Shown here: positions 24,001 to 34,251 of the stretch, piece after piece
Numbering within the stretch: position 1 is the first letter of the stretch
Layout of the letters: each line of letters opens with the position of its first letter
Program-made: the position numbers and the translations under genes
Assembly: GCA_002633005.1 (NCBI GenBank)
Contig: NMRA01000027.1
Location: 1,545,490 to 1,609,489 of the forward strand
DNA: 64,000 bases
Source of the DNA: Phoronis australis
Lineage: Eukaryota; Phoronida; Phoronidae
Direction: 5' to 3'
The notes under the pieces: model-generated
Told to the model about the DNA's origin: nothing
Databases searched by the model: none
Seen by the model: the letters and a program-made list of their open reading frames with translations, nothing else

Positions 24001-27000
24001 AATCCGCTCGCATGTCAGTCTCACCGAGCTGGTGTGCACTCAAGCGATACACCATCTATGACTGTCACTTAAAGGCAAAGGCAACCTTTTTTCATGTCAT
24101 TTTTAGCAAAAATAAGGTTCGTTGGTTATCCCAGACATATTTTTCACTTAATTATAGCTTTTCGTAATGTAATTAATTACTTGTGCTTTACTCCGGAAGT
24201 GACGTTTTGGGAGGCAAGAATTTCGCGCCAATTTCTTTTCATATAGTCTGACTGTGAGAGCTGTCGAGTCAGTCATTGTTCTACCTCGGTTGTGATGAGT
24301 TCGGTCGTCGTTTCCTTTTGTTTACAAAGTCAGACAACATGCCACACTGTTGCTGCGTACCGGGAAGTACTCATTATCATCTCACGCGCGTGTTGGGAAT
24401 ACCAGGCTTTGCATCGCTTTCCAAAGGATGACACACTTCGCCGAACTTGGCTCGCTCGTGTGAATAATGCAGCGTTACCCGCCAACGCAACGTTCAAAGC
24501 AATGGAGGGTTAACAAGTGTCTGGCAAGCATTTTCTGCCGTCAGATTACGAGAGGGGTATGTACGCTGAATTGATAAAGGTCTCTGCGAAACAACGCTTG
24601 AAGAAGGGTGCGATACCGTAGCTATTGATTCCCGGCAGTGCTCAGTCGCCACCTCCGAGGAGTGCGTTTTTGAAGCGAGAACCCACGCGATCTATGGCCA
24701 CTACAGTGACTGGAGGCACTTCATCTACTATCACCCATGCCTCCGAAGGTACAGAACGTGCAATTCTGGGACAGTTCGTCCTCCAACGAACATATCGGTG
24801 AGCCAAACTTTGATAAGTTTATTGTGGACTTGTCTAAAGTATTACAGCTATTTAGAAAGTGCCAGGTGTGTGGCGAGGGAGTCACACTGCGGGATGTAAG
24901 CATTTTGGGTGCTCAGGTCACCATCCAGTGGAAGTGTGTCGCGGGACACTGGGGCAAGTACAGTTATGCCTGTGCATACTCTGTCTCATTATACTCGGGC
25001 TCAAACATACAAAGCATACCCACCCATTGACTGTCCGTTAAAAAATTCCTCGTCACCATTGCTGTATGAACAATGTCTCCGTTACTCACGTCACTACTGT
25101 CAATGTGATGTGGGTCGCGGACTCCAGTCATTTTCAGATTAATACAAACTAAAGAATCCCTAAATCCAACGTAATTGGGTTCTCTAACAATCTGGTTTGT
25201 CGTAGAAAACTCGTCTATGGGAAGTGGTGACGACAATTTTAGAAAAACAGCCCGAAAACAAAAGTACTACAAATCCTCAAACTAAACTCAACGCAGAGAC
25301 AAATTGGTGGGAAATTCTTGCCTCCCAAAACGTCACTTCCGGAGTAGAGGACGAGTAATAAATTAAATTACGAAAAATTACAATTAAGTGTAAAATATGA
25401 CTGGGATAACCAACGAACCTTATTTTTGCTAAAAATGACATGAAACAAGGTTGCCTTCGCCTTTAAGATTGATTAAACGGACCACAACGAAGCCATGCCA
25501 AATGACGCCGTATGGAGCTTGCAAGTCATTGTTACGTATGGAGCTTGCAAGTCATTGTTAAACTTATCATTGAACTTATTGTTTAGGTTATCATCTACGG
25601 GACCCTACCATTGTTTTCTTCCTTTGTTGTGTCAGTATGGAATATAACAATACAGGTCGCACAGATAACGTATACTGGGCCCACATCAGACGATATCCGA
25701 TAACTGCATTTCATTGTTTTTATTATTCATTGTCTTTATTATAACAAGTGACCAATGGATGCACAAATCTACCGATCTATAAGCGACCAGCTTGCGACCT
25801 AGTTTCCCACGGGTTACTTTGGGGCTTTCAGAATAACAGTTTTTCACTGCAGTGCATATCAATACTCTTAAGAATTAAGATAACATATCGATATAAAAAC
25901 AGACAAAAATTTAAAAATGTATTGTAATGCCCACCAGCGATTAAAGATTTCAGATGCACAAAACAATTCTGCCTGATTTTTTCATGCTGACTAAGTTAAA
26001 ATTTACCTTTTTAGTTGTTTAATTGATCAAATAATTAAGAAATCATCTCATAAAGCATTATAAAATAATTACTTGAGGTGTACCATGCTGCAATATCTTG
26101 AATGAATGGCTAGAGGGAAGAGGAAGGTAAGGTACGGTGTATCGCGTGAGAAATATTGGATAAGCTAACGGTGTTCATGAAAGAACACGACACGTCTCTG
26201 TCGGGCAAGGATTTTGAAATTCAAATGGCATGTTGTGCAAAATCGTGGATAAATTAAGACCACTAACCAATGTATAGTGTAACGATGTGAATGTGTTGGT
26301 GGGTAACTGTCGACGTATTTTTTCAGAATGGGGAGTTTCAAGTTTACACAGACGATAAGACGAACACATACGTCAAAGGCAACACGCTATTTATAAAGCC
26401 GGTAAGGCCACCATTTATTGTTTGATCTCTCCTCTCTTGTATTCACACCCAGGTTCTTCTCTGGACCATATCTTTATTATCTAATATTTCAGTCATGTTC
26501 ATAAGTTAGAATCTCACAATTCTCAGAAAAGAAGTGACATAAAACGCGTATTTGATGGTCACAACATCAATACGAATTGCGTGTGTCACGTGTAATCCTA
26601 ACCTTCGTGCGTTTTCAGACTCCGTTGGTGAACAACACAAACCCACTAACAAGACAACCGTTCGGTGAATCATTTCTAACTAGCGGTGTATTGAATCTAA
26701 CAGGTAAGCCGTCTCTGTTGTTATATTAAAAGAACGAGAAACCTCGGGAGAAAATTCCGAATGCGATTGCGATGGCCAAATTTAATTTATTCCTTACCAT
26801 TCGGCTAATTGGTTCATTTCCTTTACGGTTATGGAATTCCTTGTATAATTCTTATAGGGAATGCAACATGTACCAGCTTGTCCACGTATTTGTTTCCTAC
26901 CACAACGTACTCGACTGTTGAATGATTTTGTTACTCATACCGCTCGAACTTAACTATAATATCCGATTAAGTTCCATTGATGGATAACGCGCTAACGGGC

Positions 27001-30000
27001 ATTCTGGAAAACAGCTTATCGTATTCGAATGTTGTTGAAGCCATAGGAGGGTTTAGAGAAATTTGCGAAAATTCCCCAAAAAGATGAAACTACGTACACA
27101 ACATTGGTAACAGATTACATGTTTTCAACACTTAATAAGCGCCTTTTCTGCTCTTGAATTGTCATTTGAAATTTGCTATTTGCGCTTTGTGACGTGATTG
27201 CGTAGGTGCTTGACAGTGGCTGTCGCTTTGATTAATTTTAGTCTACTATGATCGAGCAAACTCACGAGTAATGTGATGGCACCAGTATGACACCCTATGT
27301 AATCTGCATGTTTCCTTACTATTGAACCTTTTTTTCTCCAGCAATGTACGGCAAGTGTACTTTCTCTCAATTCAATGGTTGTCTCCGGACCGGAAGTGCG
27401 TCACATATCATACTACCTATGATGTCAGGTCGAATACGCACGCGCGAAAGATTCAGTTTCAAGTTCGGGAAATTAGAAGTTGTCGCAAAGATGCCAGTTG
27501 GTGATTGGCTGTGGCCAGGTAGTATCGCATAAAATCAATAAAAAGTTCAATTGTCCTAGAGTTTCAAATTATTCGAAGACTGCGTCAAACTCTTATTAAG
27601 CATATACACTTCAATCTAGTTGACACCAACGATCCACGTCAGAAAAAAATTTCTTGCAAAAGATCAACGGTGCTCTCCTACCAGTCGATAAAGATTGAGA
27701 ATTGAACCTAACAAAGAATTTCAGCTTTGGGCCCTGCTGGTGTTTTACTAAATATTTGACGTGTTTTTTCAAACGCACTTGCAATCACTTTGTAAATTTC
27801 TCTTAAAACTTAATAAACCTTCTTTATTACAAGCTGTGTGGTTATTGCCAGAGGACGAAGTGTACGGTGGTTGGCCAAGGTCTGGAGAAATCGATCTGGT
27901 GGAATCGCGAGGTAAGAAACTTAAAAAACAGTACCTTGTAGAGAATGCGAATTCCATTCGGAACGTACGACATAGAAGTAATTTGTTCGTTTTAATTTAT
28001 ATTATTGACTTATAGTTTGGTACATTTATAGTCATTGAGCCTGTTACAAGAATCTCACATCAGTTTAAGATTTGTCTCAACTTCCAAACTTTAAAACTTC
28101 CACATCCCGTAAGTTAGGCAAAATTAAGACAAAACTTTAATAAAAATTTAAGCCATACTTAAAGGAGCATGCCACCCAAAAACAACCTGATTTGTATCAA
28201 GTTAGATCGAGTAGTTCTACTCCATAACGCCAAGTACGGTTGCGTTACCTGACACCTGACGGCAGATGGAGGTATTGACATTATCCAATGACGTAATTGG
28301 TTTCACACCCAGTCTGTTCAGCAGTTCACAACACGGGTTACTGGTGTCAGCTTATCGCTTGAGTTCATCGTTTAAGATCAATAAATCATCAAACTTCGAT
28401 GTAAAACCCCTTAAAACGCATCGAGTTCTTATAAAAACGTGTTGTTTTATTTCGCTGTTACGGATTTATTGGTATTTGGACACACTGTAGCCTACGAAGT
28501 TCGGCAGGCCAATATGGTCCGTAGCAGGAGTTTGGGTTCTGTTCGGAGATAAATTCGAAGTATTTTCCGTGAGGTACAGACAGGAGAACCTAGATCTGTG
28601 TTGTTTAGACTTGTGATTTTTTAAGTTCTAAACACACAAAACGCTTGTTATCCTGGCCAGTGGCTCGGAGCCCGATCAGGCCCGTCGCAGCAGCCGGCCG
28701 GCCGGATTGACTCGTTGTCACGCCGGCCAGTGGCTCGGAAACTGATCAGATATCACGAACATAACCAGCAAAACTTGGCAACTAAATTTCCAGTCAAGAA
28801 AATACTATACTAGCGAGCCAAAATAATGTGCACGTGATAATGTTGGTGAATTACCCACGAAAATGCAAATCTACTTACTCGTCGGGGGAAGCGAATTCCA
28901 ACAGGTTCCGCTTTGGCCACAGCACCGTCAGGGCAGAAGTTGTACATTGACAATCATTATTTTAATAATGTAAATGTAAATAAAGACTCCCCAACACCAG
29001 GCCGAGGGATGGAAATCGACTGAGTTGTTTCACAACGGTTTTTGCCAGCAAAGTTTGCTTAAAACACTTAAATTAGCATAAGCTCACACGGTCTCTGTGT
29101 CCCGTCAATTAGTTTTATTGCACCTAAGGCCGGTAAGGCAGTGATTTATTCACTGCTGGCTTCTCAAATCATTTGCACTCACGAGCACTCCAAAGGCATT
29201 ACAAATTGCATCTAATGAGGCAGACTTTGTTTAAGTTTTATATAAGCATTGGTTAGAGTGAGAATAATTCATTTTGAAACAGAACGCTCAGTAACAAACA
29301 TCAACATGCAACGGCAATCCCCTGTGACTTAGACGGGAGCTCATCAGTCGAACCCGACGAAGACTTCGCAGGTGGAACGTTAAGTTCCACAGGCTATCAT
29401 TTCGAACAGGGATACAGTGATGAAGAGGCGACGTGAACAAGTTCAGACAACGGAACGTATGGATAGTTATTTGTTAAGCCAGCATTCGTCAGGCACTGTC
29501 GACGACTGCTGGCCACCGACACGGAGATGTTTCACGGCCTCATACGTGCTATTTACAGCGTACTTTTCATTCTTCACTTTATGAGCCACTTCCTAAGCAC
29601 TTCGGACTCTCGAGGAAGTATAAAAAAAACGATATACGCGCTTTCCTCGCAGCTGCATAGTTCGGACAAGCGGGAACGATGCACCAACATAGCGGCATTC
29701 ACTCCGCAGATGAACCACTGACGTCGCTAGCCTCGTTTCTCACCTTCCTCACAGGTTAACGCGACACCTCTTGGCAAGGTAAGGTCGACCGTATTCGAAG
29801 CGATGTGGATAATGACAGACCGATTAAGACGGCAAAAAAGACTAATTAAATCGGGTGGCATTCTCCTTTAATATCTCTTTATTGAAACGGACTTGAGACA
29901 AATTTGATTTTTATCTTAAAATTGACCGGAATTTTAATATTTGTTGTAGCTAAGTCAGTTTTCATGGAACGCACCCCATATTTCCTGTTTATATCACTGT

Positions 30001-32491
30001 CTATCGCTATTTTTAATTTTGCAATGATGCCTGACAAAATACCTGCATCGCAATCATTGAGTTTGCTGTGCATCGAATTAACCCTTACTTTGTCAATTTC
30101 TACGAAAAAATTAATACTTCCAAACTTTTGTTGCCAGGCAACAGAAATCTGACTTGCGGCGGTAAAGCGGCAGGTGTAGATATGATGGGATCCGCTTTAC
30201 ACTGGGGTCCCCGCTGGGACGTGAATAGGTACCCTCTCACGCACGACACCAAGTGAGTTCCCCTTGTGCATTATGTAACAACAATGTAAAACAAGATGAA
30301 AACAGAATGCATATTTGCGCATGCGTACTACATGTACAATGTATTACAGTAAAATACGCGTATAGCGTGTGTGGGTCCGACTACTCTGGTGTAACAGTCC
30401 GCTTTAGAGATTCGATCAAGAGAAATGATGATTGTGAATTTAGGATGTTCGAGAATGCTTTCATTCATAAGGATAGGGGATTTTAATGTTTAAAATCAGT
30501 CACTTATCGTAAGTAAATGAGTACACTAAGAATTACAGCTCAGGTGACGTTATCTGACCAAAACAAGCATTTGCGAAAGCCTAAAACTTGAAGAAAATGT
30601 TTACTTCGTAACTGAAAAACTGAGCACACTGTTTCCGAAAAAAATCTCCAAAAAGGATGTTCTAGATATATAATTAACTCTTGGATGAAAATGTTTTAAT
30701 GGAACATCCCTGCTGATCAGGGAACTAGGTCCAGTTACTTTTAATCCTAACAAAGTTTGACTGGTCGAAAAAAGAGTACTTGAGCGGACGGTACGTAGCA
30801 CTTGTGCATATCTGACTTCAATACACACATCGCTTTCTTTCAGACAAAACCTGACCACGTCGTACGGTGACGGCTACCACGTCTATTTGCTGGACTGGGA
30901 TAAAAACGGGTTGAGGTATGATAAATATTTAAAATTCTTACTCTCCATATTCTACGGAAGCCCAATAGTGCCATTTTGAAGTGAAAAAAACCCAGACATT
31001 ATCTGGCAGTATTCTATTCACTTCAAAATGGCACTTCGGGCAAACGTGCACATATGTACATGTGTGGCGTGGAAATGTGGCACAATTTTGTTTAATGTGA
31101 ACATACAGTATATTCCGCAGCGACGGGCTACAACAGAAATGTATGGGCAGATTTTTTGGAAATCACGCTGAAACACATACGTTTCGGTAGGAAAAAAGTG
31201 TGTGAAGCGAACAAAAGTGTCCCTCAAAATCAACTATATCAATCACCAATGGCAGCTCACAAAGGTATCATATGTACATGTACATAGTGCGATGTAAATG
31301 TAGCGGCGGACTGTGGTACAGGAACATAACTGAACGCATGCAGGGGTGTTTAGCTCAAAATCACAAATATTCATCCAAAAATCACGGGTTTTTCATATTT
31401 GACCAAGAGCTTTACACATGGGAGCACTTCAGGCGCAAACGGTCATGTTTTAGTTGACTATCCTTTGTCTGAAGCAAATCGACATCTAAAGATTTAATTT
31501 GTCATGAAAGAAAAGTCAACCTTCACTCACATGCTATCTTAAAAACTTACAAGTTGGTGTTGCTCTCGTGTTTTACTGCGCATGATGGCTTAAATTAGGC
31601 ACACCGGCATGATAACTTATCACGTAAACCTGGCGATAAATGAATTTCATAAAGGGAAACATGCAGGTGTTGAAATTATTTTCTATCAGAGATTTCTATT
31701 CATATACAGGTTTTTCGTTGATGGACATCAGATTATGAAAGTGCCCGATCCACTAATCAACGAGAACGAGAACTGGAATGGGTTTTGGGAATTTGGTAAA
31801 CAAGGTGGTGGCTATAAGAACGGCTCCGGTGGAAATCCATGGGTAAACGGTAGCAATCTAGCACCGTTTGATCAGAAGGTAAATATCATAAATATGACAA
31901 TTGCTTGACCTTTTGCCTACACTTTACATGCCAGCTACAATGAACTGTAACGTTGCTTTTATGATTGCCATAAAAAATATTATGCTATCTGGACTAAGAA
32001 CACGCATCAAGCGAATTCTAATGAAGCTATGTAATTCCCTTCCTTTCGTTATTTCTAGCACAGGGTAAATGTCCATGCCGAAATCGAAAGCTAATAGCAC
32101 AATTCTGTAATAAGTCTGTTGTTACATTTAGTTATTTCGATACCCCATGCTGTTACAGTTTCACTTGATCGTCAACGTGGCCGTCGGTGGAACCGGCGGC
32201 TACTTTCCCAACGACTGCGTATCAAACGGCGTCCCTATTCCGTGGAATACGTCGTCTGCTGATGCTCCATCTGATTTTTGGGATTCACGTGACCAGTGGA
32301 TGACTACGTGGCAAGGCGAAAACGCAGCCCTCAAAGTAAAGTCGATCAAGGTCTGGCAAGATGTCCAAACACCTACGAGTCCTAAACCTACTGGTCCCGT
32401 CGACTCAGCGAAAGTTCTCTCGGCTTCCTGGGGTGTTCTCCTGGGCTTATTCGCTCTTTCTATATCCTTTCAATTATTATTCCAGCGATGA
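18059..32491 (+). CDS. GH16 beta-1,3-glucanase / Gram-negative-bacteria-binding-protein-like, putatively GPI-anchored
   Basis: Nine exons join with matching phases: 18059-18208, 26327-26401, 26619-26703, 27342-27518, 27834-27911, 30138-30252, 30844-30915, 31710-31878 and 32159-32491 (stop TGA), giving 417 residues. Seen: signal peptide 1-20 (hydrophobic WIFLLAPFV), mature start AYKLVFEEQFNG; YTDDKTNTYV; RFSFKFGKLEVVAKMP then GDWLWPAVWLLP; the GH16 active site GEIDLVESRG with Glu181, Asp183 and Glu186 all present; HLIVNVAVGGTGGYFP near 308-323. The last about 22 residues are hydrophobic (VLLGLFALSISFQLLF) after a small-residue stretch, as in GPI signals. Known: this family contains invertebrate laminarinases and GNBP/beta-glucan receptors; insect GNBPs have usually lost the catalytic residues. 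Inferred: a catalytically competent surface enzyme or beta-glucan sensor. Confidence 0.93.
18414..19267. mobile_element. 854-bp DNA transposon remnant, PIF/Harbinger-like termini
   Basis: A near-perfect terminal inverted repeat (CCGATTTCATAAAGGTGGTT at the left, its complement at the right) is flanked by CAG at both sides, a 3-base target duplication. The sub-terminal parts are packed with variants of 'ttaaacctggt' and 'ttagaccagg'. Two overlapping open frames occupy 18661-19176 and 18689-19105, the longer of 171 codons, but neither shows a recognised transposase motif. It lies in intron 1 of the GH16 gene. The 3-base duplication and ends of this type point to PIF/Harbinger; that assignment is an inference. 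Confidence 0.7.
19271..20619. repeat. Degenerate repetitive intron sequence
   Basis: Two related segments, 19740-19850 and 20100-20215, share 'atttagtgcaaaatac / atttggtgcaaaatac', 'gtggaaa / ttggaaa' and 'aaaattttatatt', so this part contains an old direct duplication. At 20545-20600 a block including 'gtcgccaaaatacagct' matches 55550-55580 and 34320-34375, another dispersed family. No gene is seen. Confidence 0.4.
20628..20726. mobile_element. CACAGGCGC-family MITE, copy 1
   Basis: The ends ACAGGCGCTTGAG and the complement-like ATTCGAGCGCCTGTGC are inverted repeats, and the element is flanked on both sides by GTTAGACC, an 8-base direct repeat as made by hAT transposases. Copies 2 and 3 are at 21978-22095 and 44621-44732. 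All carry a central 'gacgtca' or similar. Confidence 0.75.
21978..22095. mobile_element. CACAGGCGC-family MITE, copy 2
   Basis: Its termini are the same as in the copy at 20628-20726 (ACAGGCGCTTGAGTTTATCT at the left, AATTCGAACGCCTTTGG at the right), with an inner extra 'aaacataaaggtttatgtttctt' hairpin. Its flanks show no clean target duplication. Confidence 0.7.
22240..23150 (-). mobile_element. Transposon remnant with a THAP-domain exon
   Basis: 22240-22875 is a repeat also found at 55600-56250 in the same orientation (shared 'actctccgccttt', 'acgctcgt', 'ttttgcgacatctct', 'tttttacccacatcgg'). Next to it, the minus strand from 23067 to 22903 reads MPHCDVFGCTGSKVIG followed by HNFPTDPVMCRVWNRFV, the C-x4-C, FP and W pattern at the start of a THAP zinc-binding domain, but it stops before the final C-x2-HF motif. 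THAP domains are the DNA-binding part of P-element and Kolobok transposases. This looks like a dead transposase 5' end inside GH16 intron 1. Confidence 0.6.
23646..23908. mobile_element. 263-bp MITE with GGCGCACCCA termini
   Basis: GGCGCACCCA at 23646-23655 faces TGGGTGCGCC at 23899-23908. The GC-rich left sub-terminal part ('gggggggggtctcgggg') and lack of coding sequence fit a MITE. A related unit seems to be inserted in the element at 33065-33357. Confidence 0.55.
24073..25462 (+). mobile_element. Kolobok-type transposon remnant with THAP and CxxC fragments
   Basis: The 1390-bp unit is flanked by TTAA on both sides (24069-24072 and 25463-25466), starts AGGCAAAGGCAACC and ends GGTTGCCTTCGCCT. 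The terminal inverted repeats extend about 165 bp with small differences. Inside on the plus strand are THAP relics (MPHCCCVPGS at 24339; then in other frames HRFPKDDTLRRTWLARVN and GKHFLPSDYE near 24410-24552) and an open frame at 24737-25030 with FRKCQVCGEGV and IQWKCVAGHWGKY. TTAA target sites plus a THAP domain are the features of Kolobok transposons. Frame shifts mean it is not active. Confidence 0.8.
25509..25560. repeat. Two perfect 26-bp tandem units
   Basis: The unit starting CGTATGGAGCTTGCAAGT occurs twice, 25509-25534 and 25535-25560, without a difference, in intron 1 of the GH16 gene. Confidence 0.85.
28163..29867. mobile_element. Second Kolobok-type element (TTAA-flanked), 1.7 kb
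   Basis: It is flanked by TTAA at 28159-28162 and 29868-29871. The termini AGGAGCATGCCACCC and GGGTGGCATTCTCCT are inverted repeats with one mismatch. It sits in the fifth intron of the GH16 gene (between exons 27834-27911 and 30138-30252). No intact transposase is visible. A plus-strand segment near 29340-29440 reads like an acidic linker but is interrupted. Confidence 0.7.
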
Positions 32492-32539
32492 AGTCGAACA
32501 ACTCTTAACTTGAGATGAATAGATTAAGAGCCTAACAAT

Positions 32540-32635
32540 TCGCATAATAACAATGATAATGATGATGGTAATAACAATGATAGTAATAATGATAATTACA
32601 ATAACACCAACAATGAAAATAATATGAATAAGTGA
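32540..32635. repeat. Degenerate AAT/GAT-rich simple repeat
   Basis: The stretch consists almost entirely of aataac, aatgat and gataat units, and lies in the 3' untranslated region of the GH16 gene. Confidence 0.7.
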
Positions 32636-32739
32636 ATAACAAGTCCTCAATTCCTTCTTAAGAAATTAGAGTGCTCAAAGAGATCCTTTTCGCCCCTATA
32701 AGTTTTAGCTTGCTTTTGTTAAAGTAATCTCAAGTTGAA

Positions 32740-32745
32740 AATAAA
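32740..32745 (+). terminator. Polyadenylation signal AATAAA of the GH16 gene
   Basis: AATAAA occurs 248 bases after the stop codon at 32491. No earlier canonical copy was seen on the plus strand apart from the simple repeat. Confidence 0.5.
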
Positions 32746-33064
32746 AGTACGTAACTATTACGAATCACGTTAATCTTGCCAGACTTTGAAAAATTTGCCT
32801 CCGGCAACCATTAGGCATATTTTCTCAGCGTCAAGTTCCCTTGATCTAAAACCTGTGCTTCCGGGCACTGAAGTTGACAGTCGCCAACTAGTATTTAATA
32901 ACTCCATGACCTACATGAATAGCTACACTGGCAACTCAATTCCGTCACTCAGTTGAACTGTTAATTTAGCTCATGATGTTTTGCGGCAAATGCTACAGAA
33001 ATCAAAAGATAAAAAATGTTCTCCATTCCTCACGTTCCTCCACTGTTACAGCTGCCAGAGTCCA

Positions 33065-33357
33065 AAGGCGGATCCAGGATTTTGGGGGGCGTCAGGGCAC
33101 AGGACCAGAATTTCGCCAGCTCACACGCGCGCCCAGCCTAAAATGTAGGGATGTAGGGGGTCTCGAATGTTTGGGTTTGTGTACCTTATTACTAAAAATA
33201 AAGAAAAAAGGAGTTTGTTCAAGGCCTATGCATTGTGCATTCGCCCCCTAGGGCTGGGTGCGCGCATATGCTAGTCAGCAGTTCACAGCCCGAACTGTCA
33301 AATGGGATCTGAGAGAATTTCAGGAGGGCCATGGCCCCCTCCTCAATCCGCCACTGG
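33065..33357. mobile_element. GGCGGATCC-family MITE carrying a nested second MITE
   Basis: The outer ends GGCGGATCCAGGATTTT and AATCCGCCACTG are inverted repeats, with the family's GGCCATGGCCCC core near the right end. Compared with the uninterrupted copy at 53967-54123, extra sequence of about 140 bp is inserted after 'aatttcgcc...'. That insert has its own inverted ends (GCGCGCCCAGCC near 33128, GGCTGGGTGCGCGC near 33253), resembling the element at 23646-23908. Confidence 0.6.
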
Positions 33358-33483
33358 AGTCGTTGAATCGGCCTTTTCGATGTCAAAACTATCAAATTCA
33401 TCCGCATTTCTGAACTTGGATGTAACTAACTCCTCAAAGACAAATATTTCAATCACTCTGTCGACAGGTGGGACGTGTATACC

Positions 33484-33970
33484 CAGGGGTGGATCCAGGA
33501 TTTTAAGTTAAGGGGGGGCTAGCTAGGACAGAGAACTAGCCAGGATTTTGCCCGTCAGACATTCGCANNNNNNNNNNNNNNNNNNNNNNNNNNNNNNNNN
33601 NNNNNNNNNNNNNNNNNNNNNNNNNNNNNNNNNNNNNNNNNNNNNNNNNNNNNNNNNNNNNNNNNNNNNNNNNNNNNNNNNNNNNNNNNNNNNNNNNNNN
33701 NNNNNNNNNNNNNNNNNNNNNNNNNNNNNNNNNNNNNNNNNNNNNNNNNNNNNNNNNNNNNNNNNNNNNNNNNNNNNNNNNNNNNNNNNNNNNNNNNNNN
33801 NNNNNNNNNNNNNNNNNNNNNNNNNNNNNNNNNNNNNNNNNNNNNNNNNNNNNNNNNNNNNNNNNNNNNNNNNNNNNNNNNNNNNNNNNNNNNNNNNNNN
33901 NNNNNNNNNNNNNNNNNNNNNNNNNNNNNNNNNNNNNNNNNNNNNNNNNNNNNNNNNNNNNNNNNNNNNN
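33484..33970. other. Truncated MITE copy running into a 403-base assembly gap
   Basis: 33484-33567 is the left part of the same GGCGGATCC family ('ggtggatccaggatttta ... gcccgtcagacattcgca'). It is cut by Ns at 33568-33970. A second repeat copy within 130 bases of 33357 probably explains why the assembly broke here. Confidence 0.7.
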
Positions 33971-34108
33971 ATTTCGAAGCTAGTGTTGTCATTCTTGATT
34001 ACACACCTATGATTGTAGTGCAAGAACACGCACAATAGAATGACGCGAAAATCCGGAGCTACCCACGAGGTCAAAACCACCAAGCCATGGAAATATTACG
34101 TGATACAT

Positions 34109-34251
34109 GGGCGGCGCAGCACTGAAAAAAAGCGGGGGCTATAGCCCCCCAGCCCGATGTGGTGCACCGCACATAGACCGTGGGCAAGGCAGCACTGAAA
34201 AAGGGGTGCTGTAGCCCCCCCCCCCCTCCAGCCCCCTATGGTGCGCCGCCC
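34109..34251. mobile_element. GGGCGGCGC-family MITE
   Basis: GGGCGGCGCAGCACTG at the left and GTGCGCCGCCC at the right form inverted ends. 'gggggctatagcccccc' and 'gtgctgtagccccccc' inside suggest that a tandem or doubled unit has collapsed. Relatives lie at 5381-5438 and 51588-51712. Confidence 0.65.
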
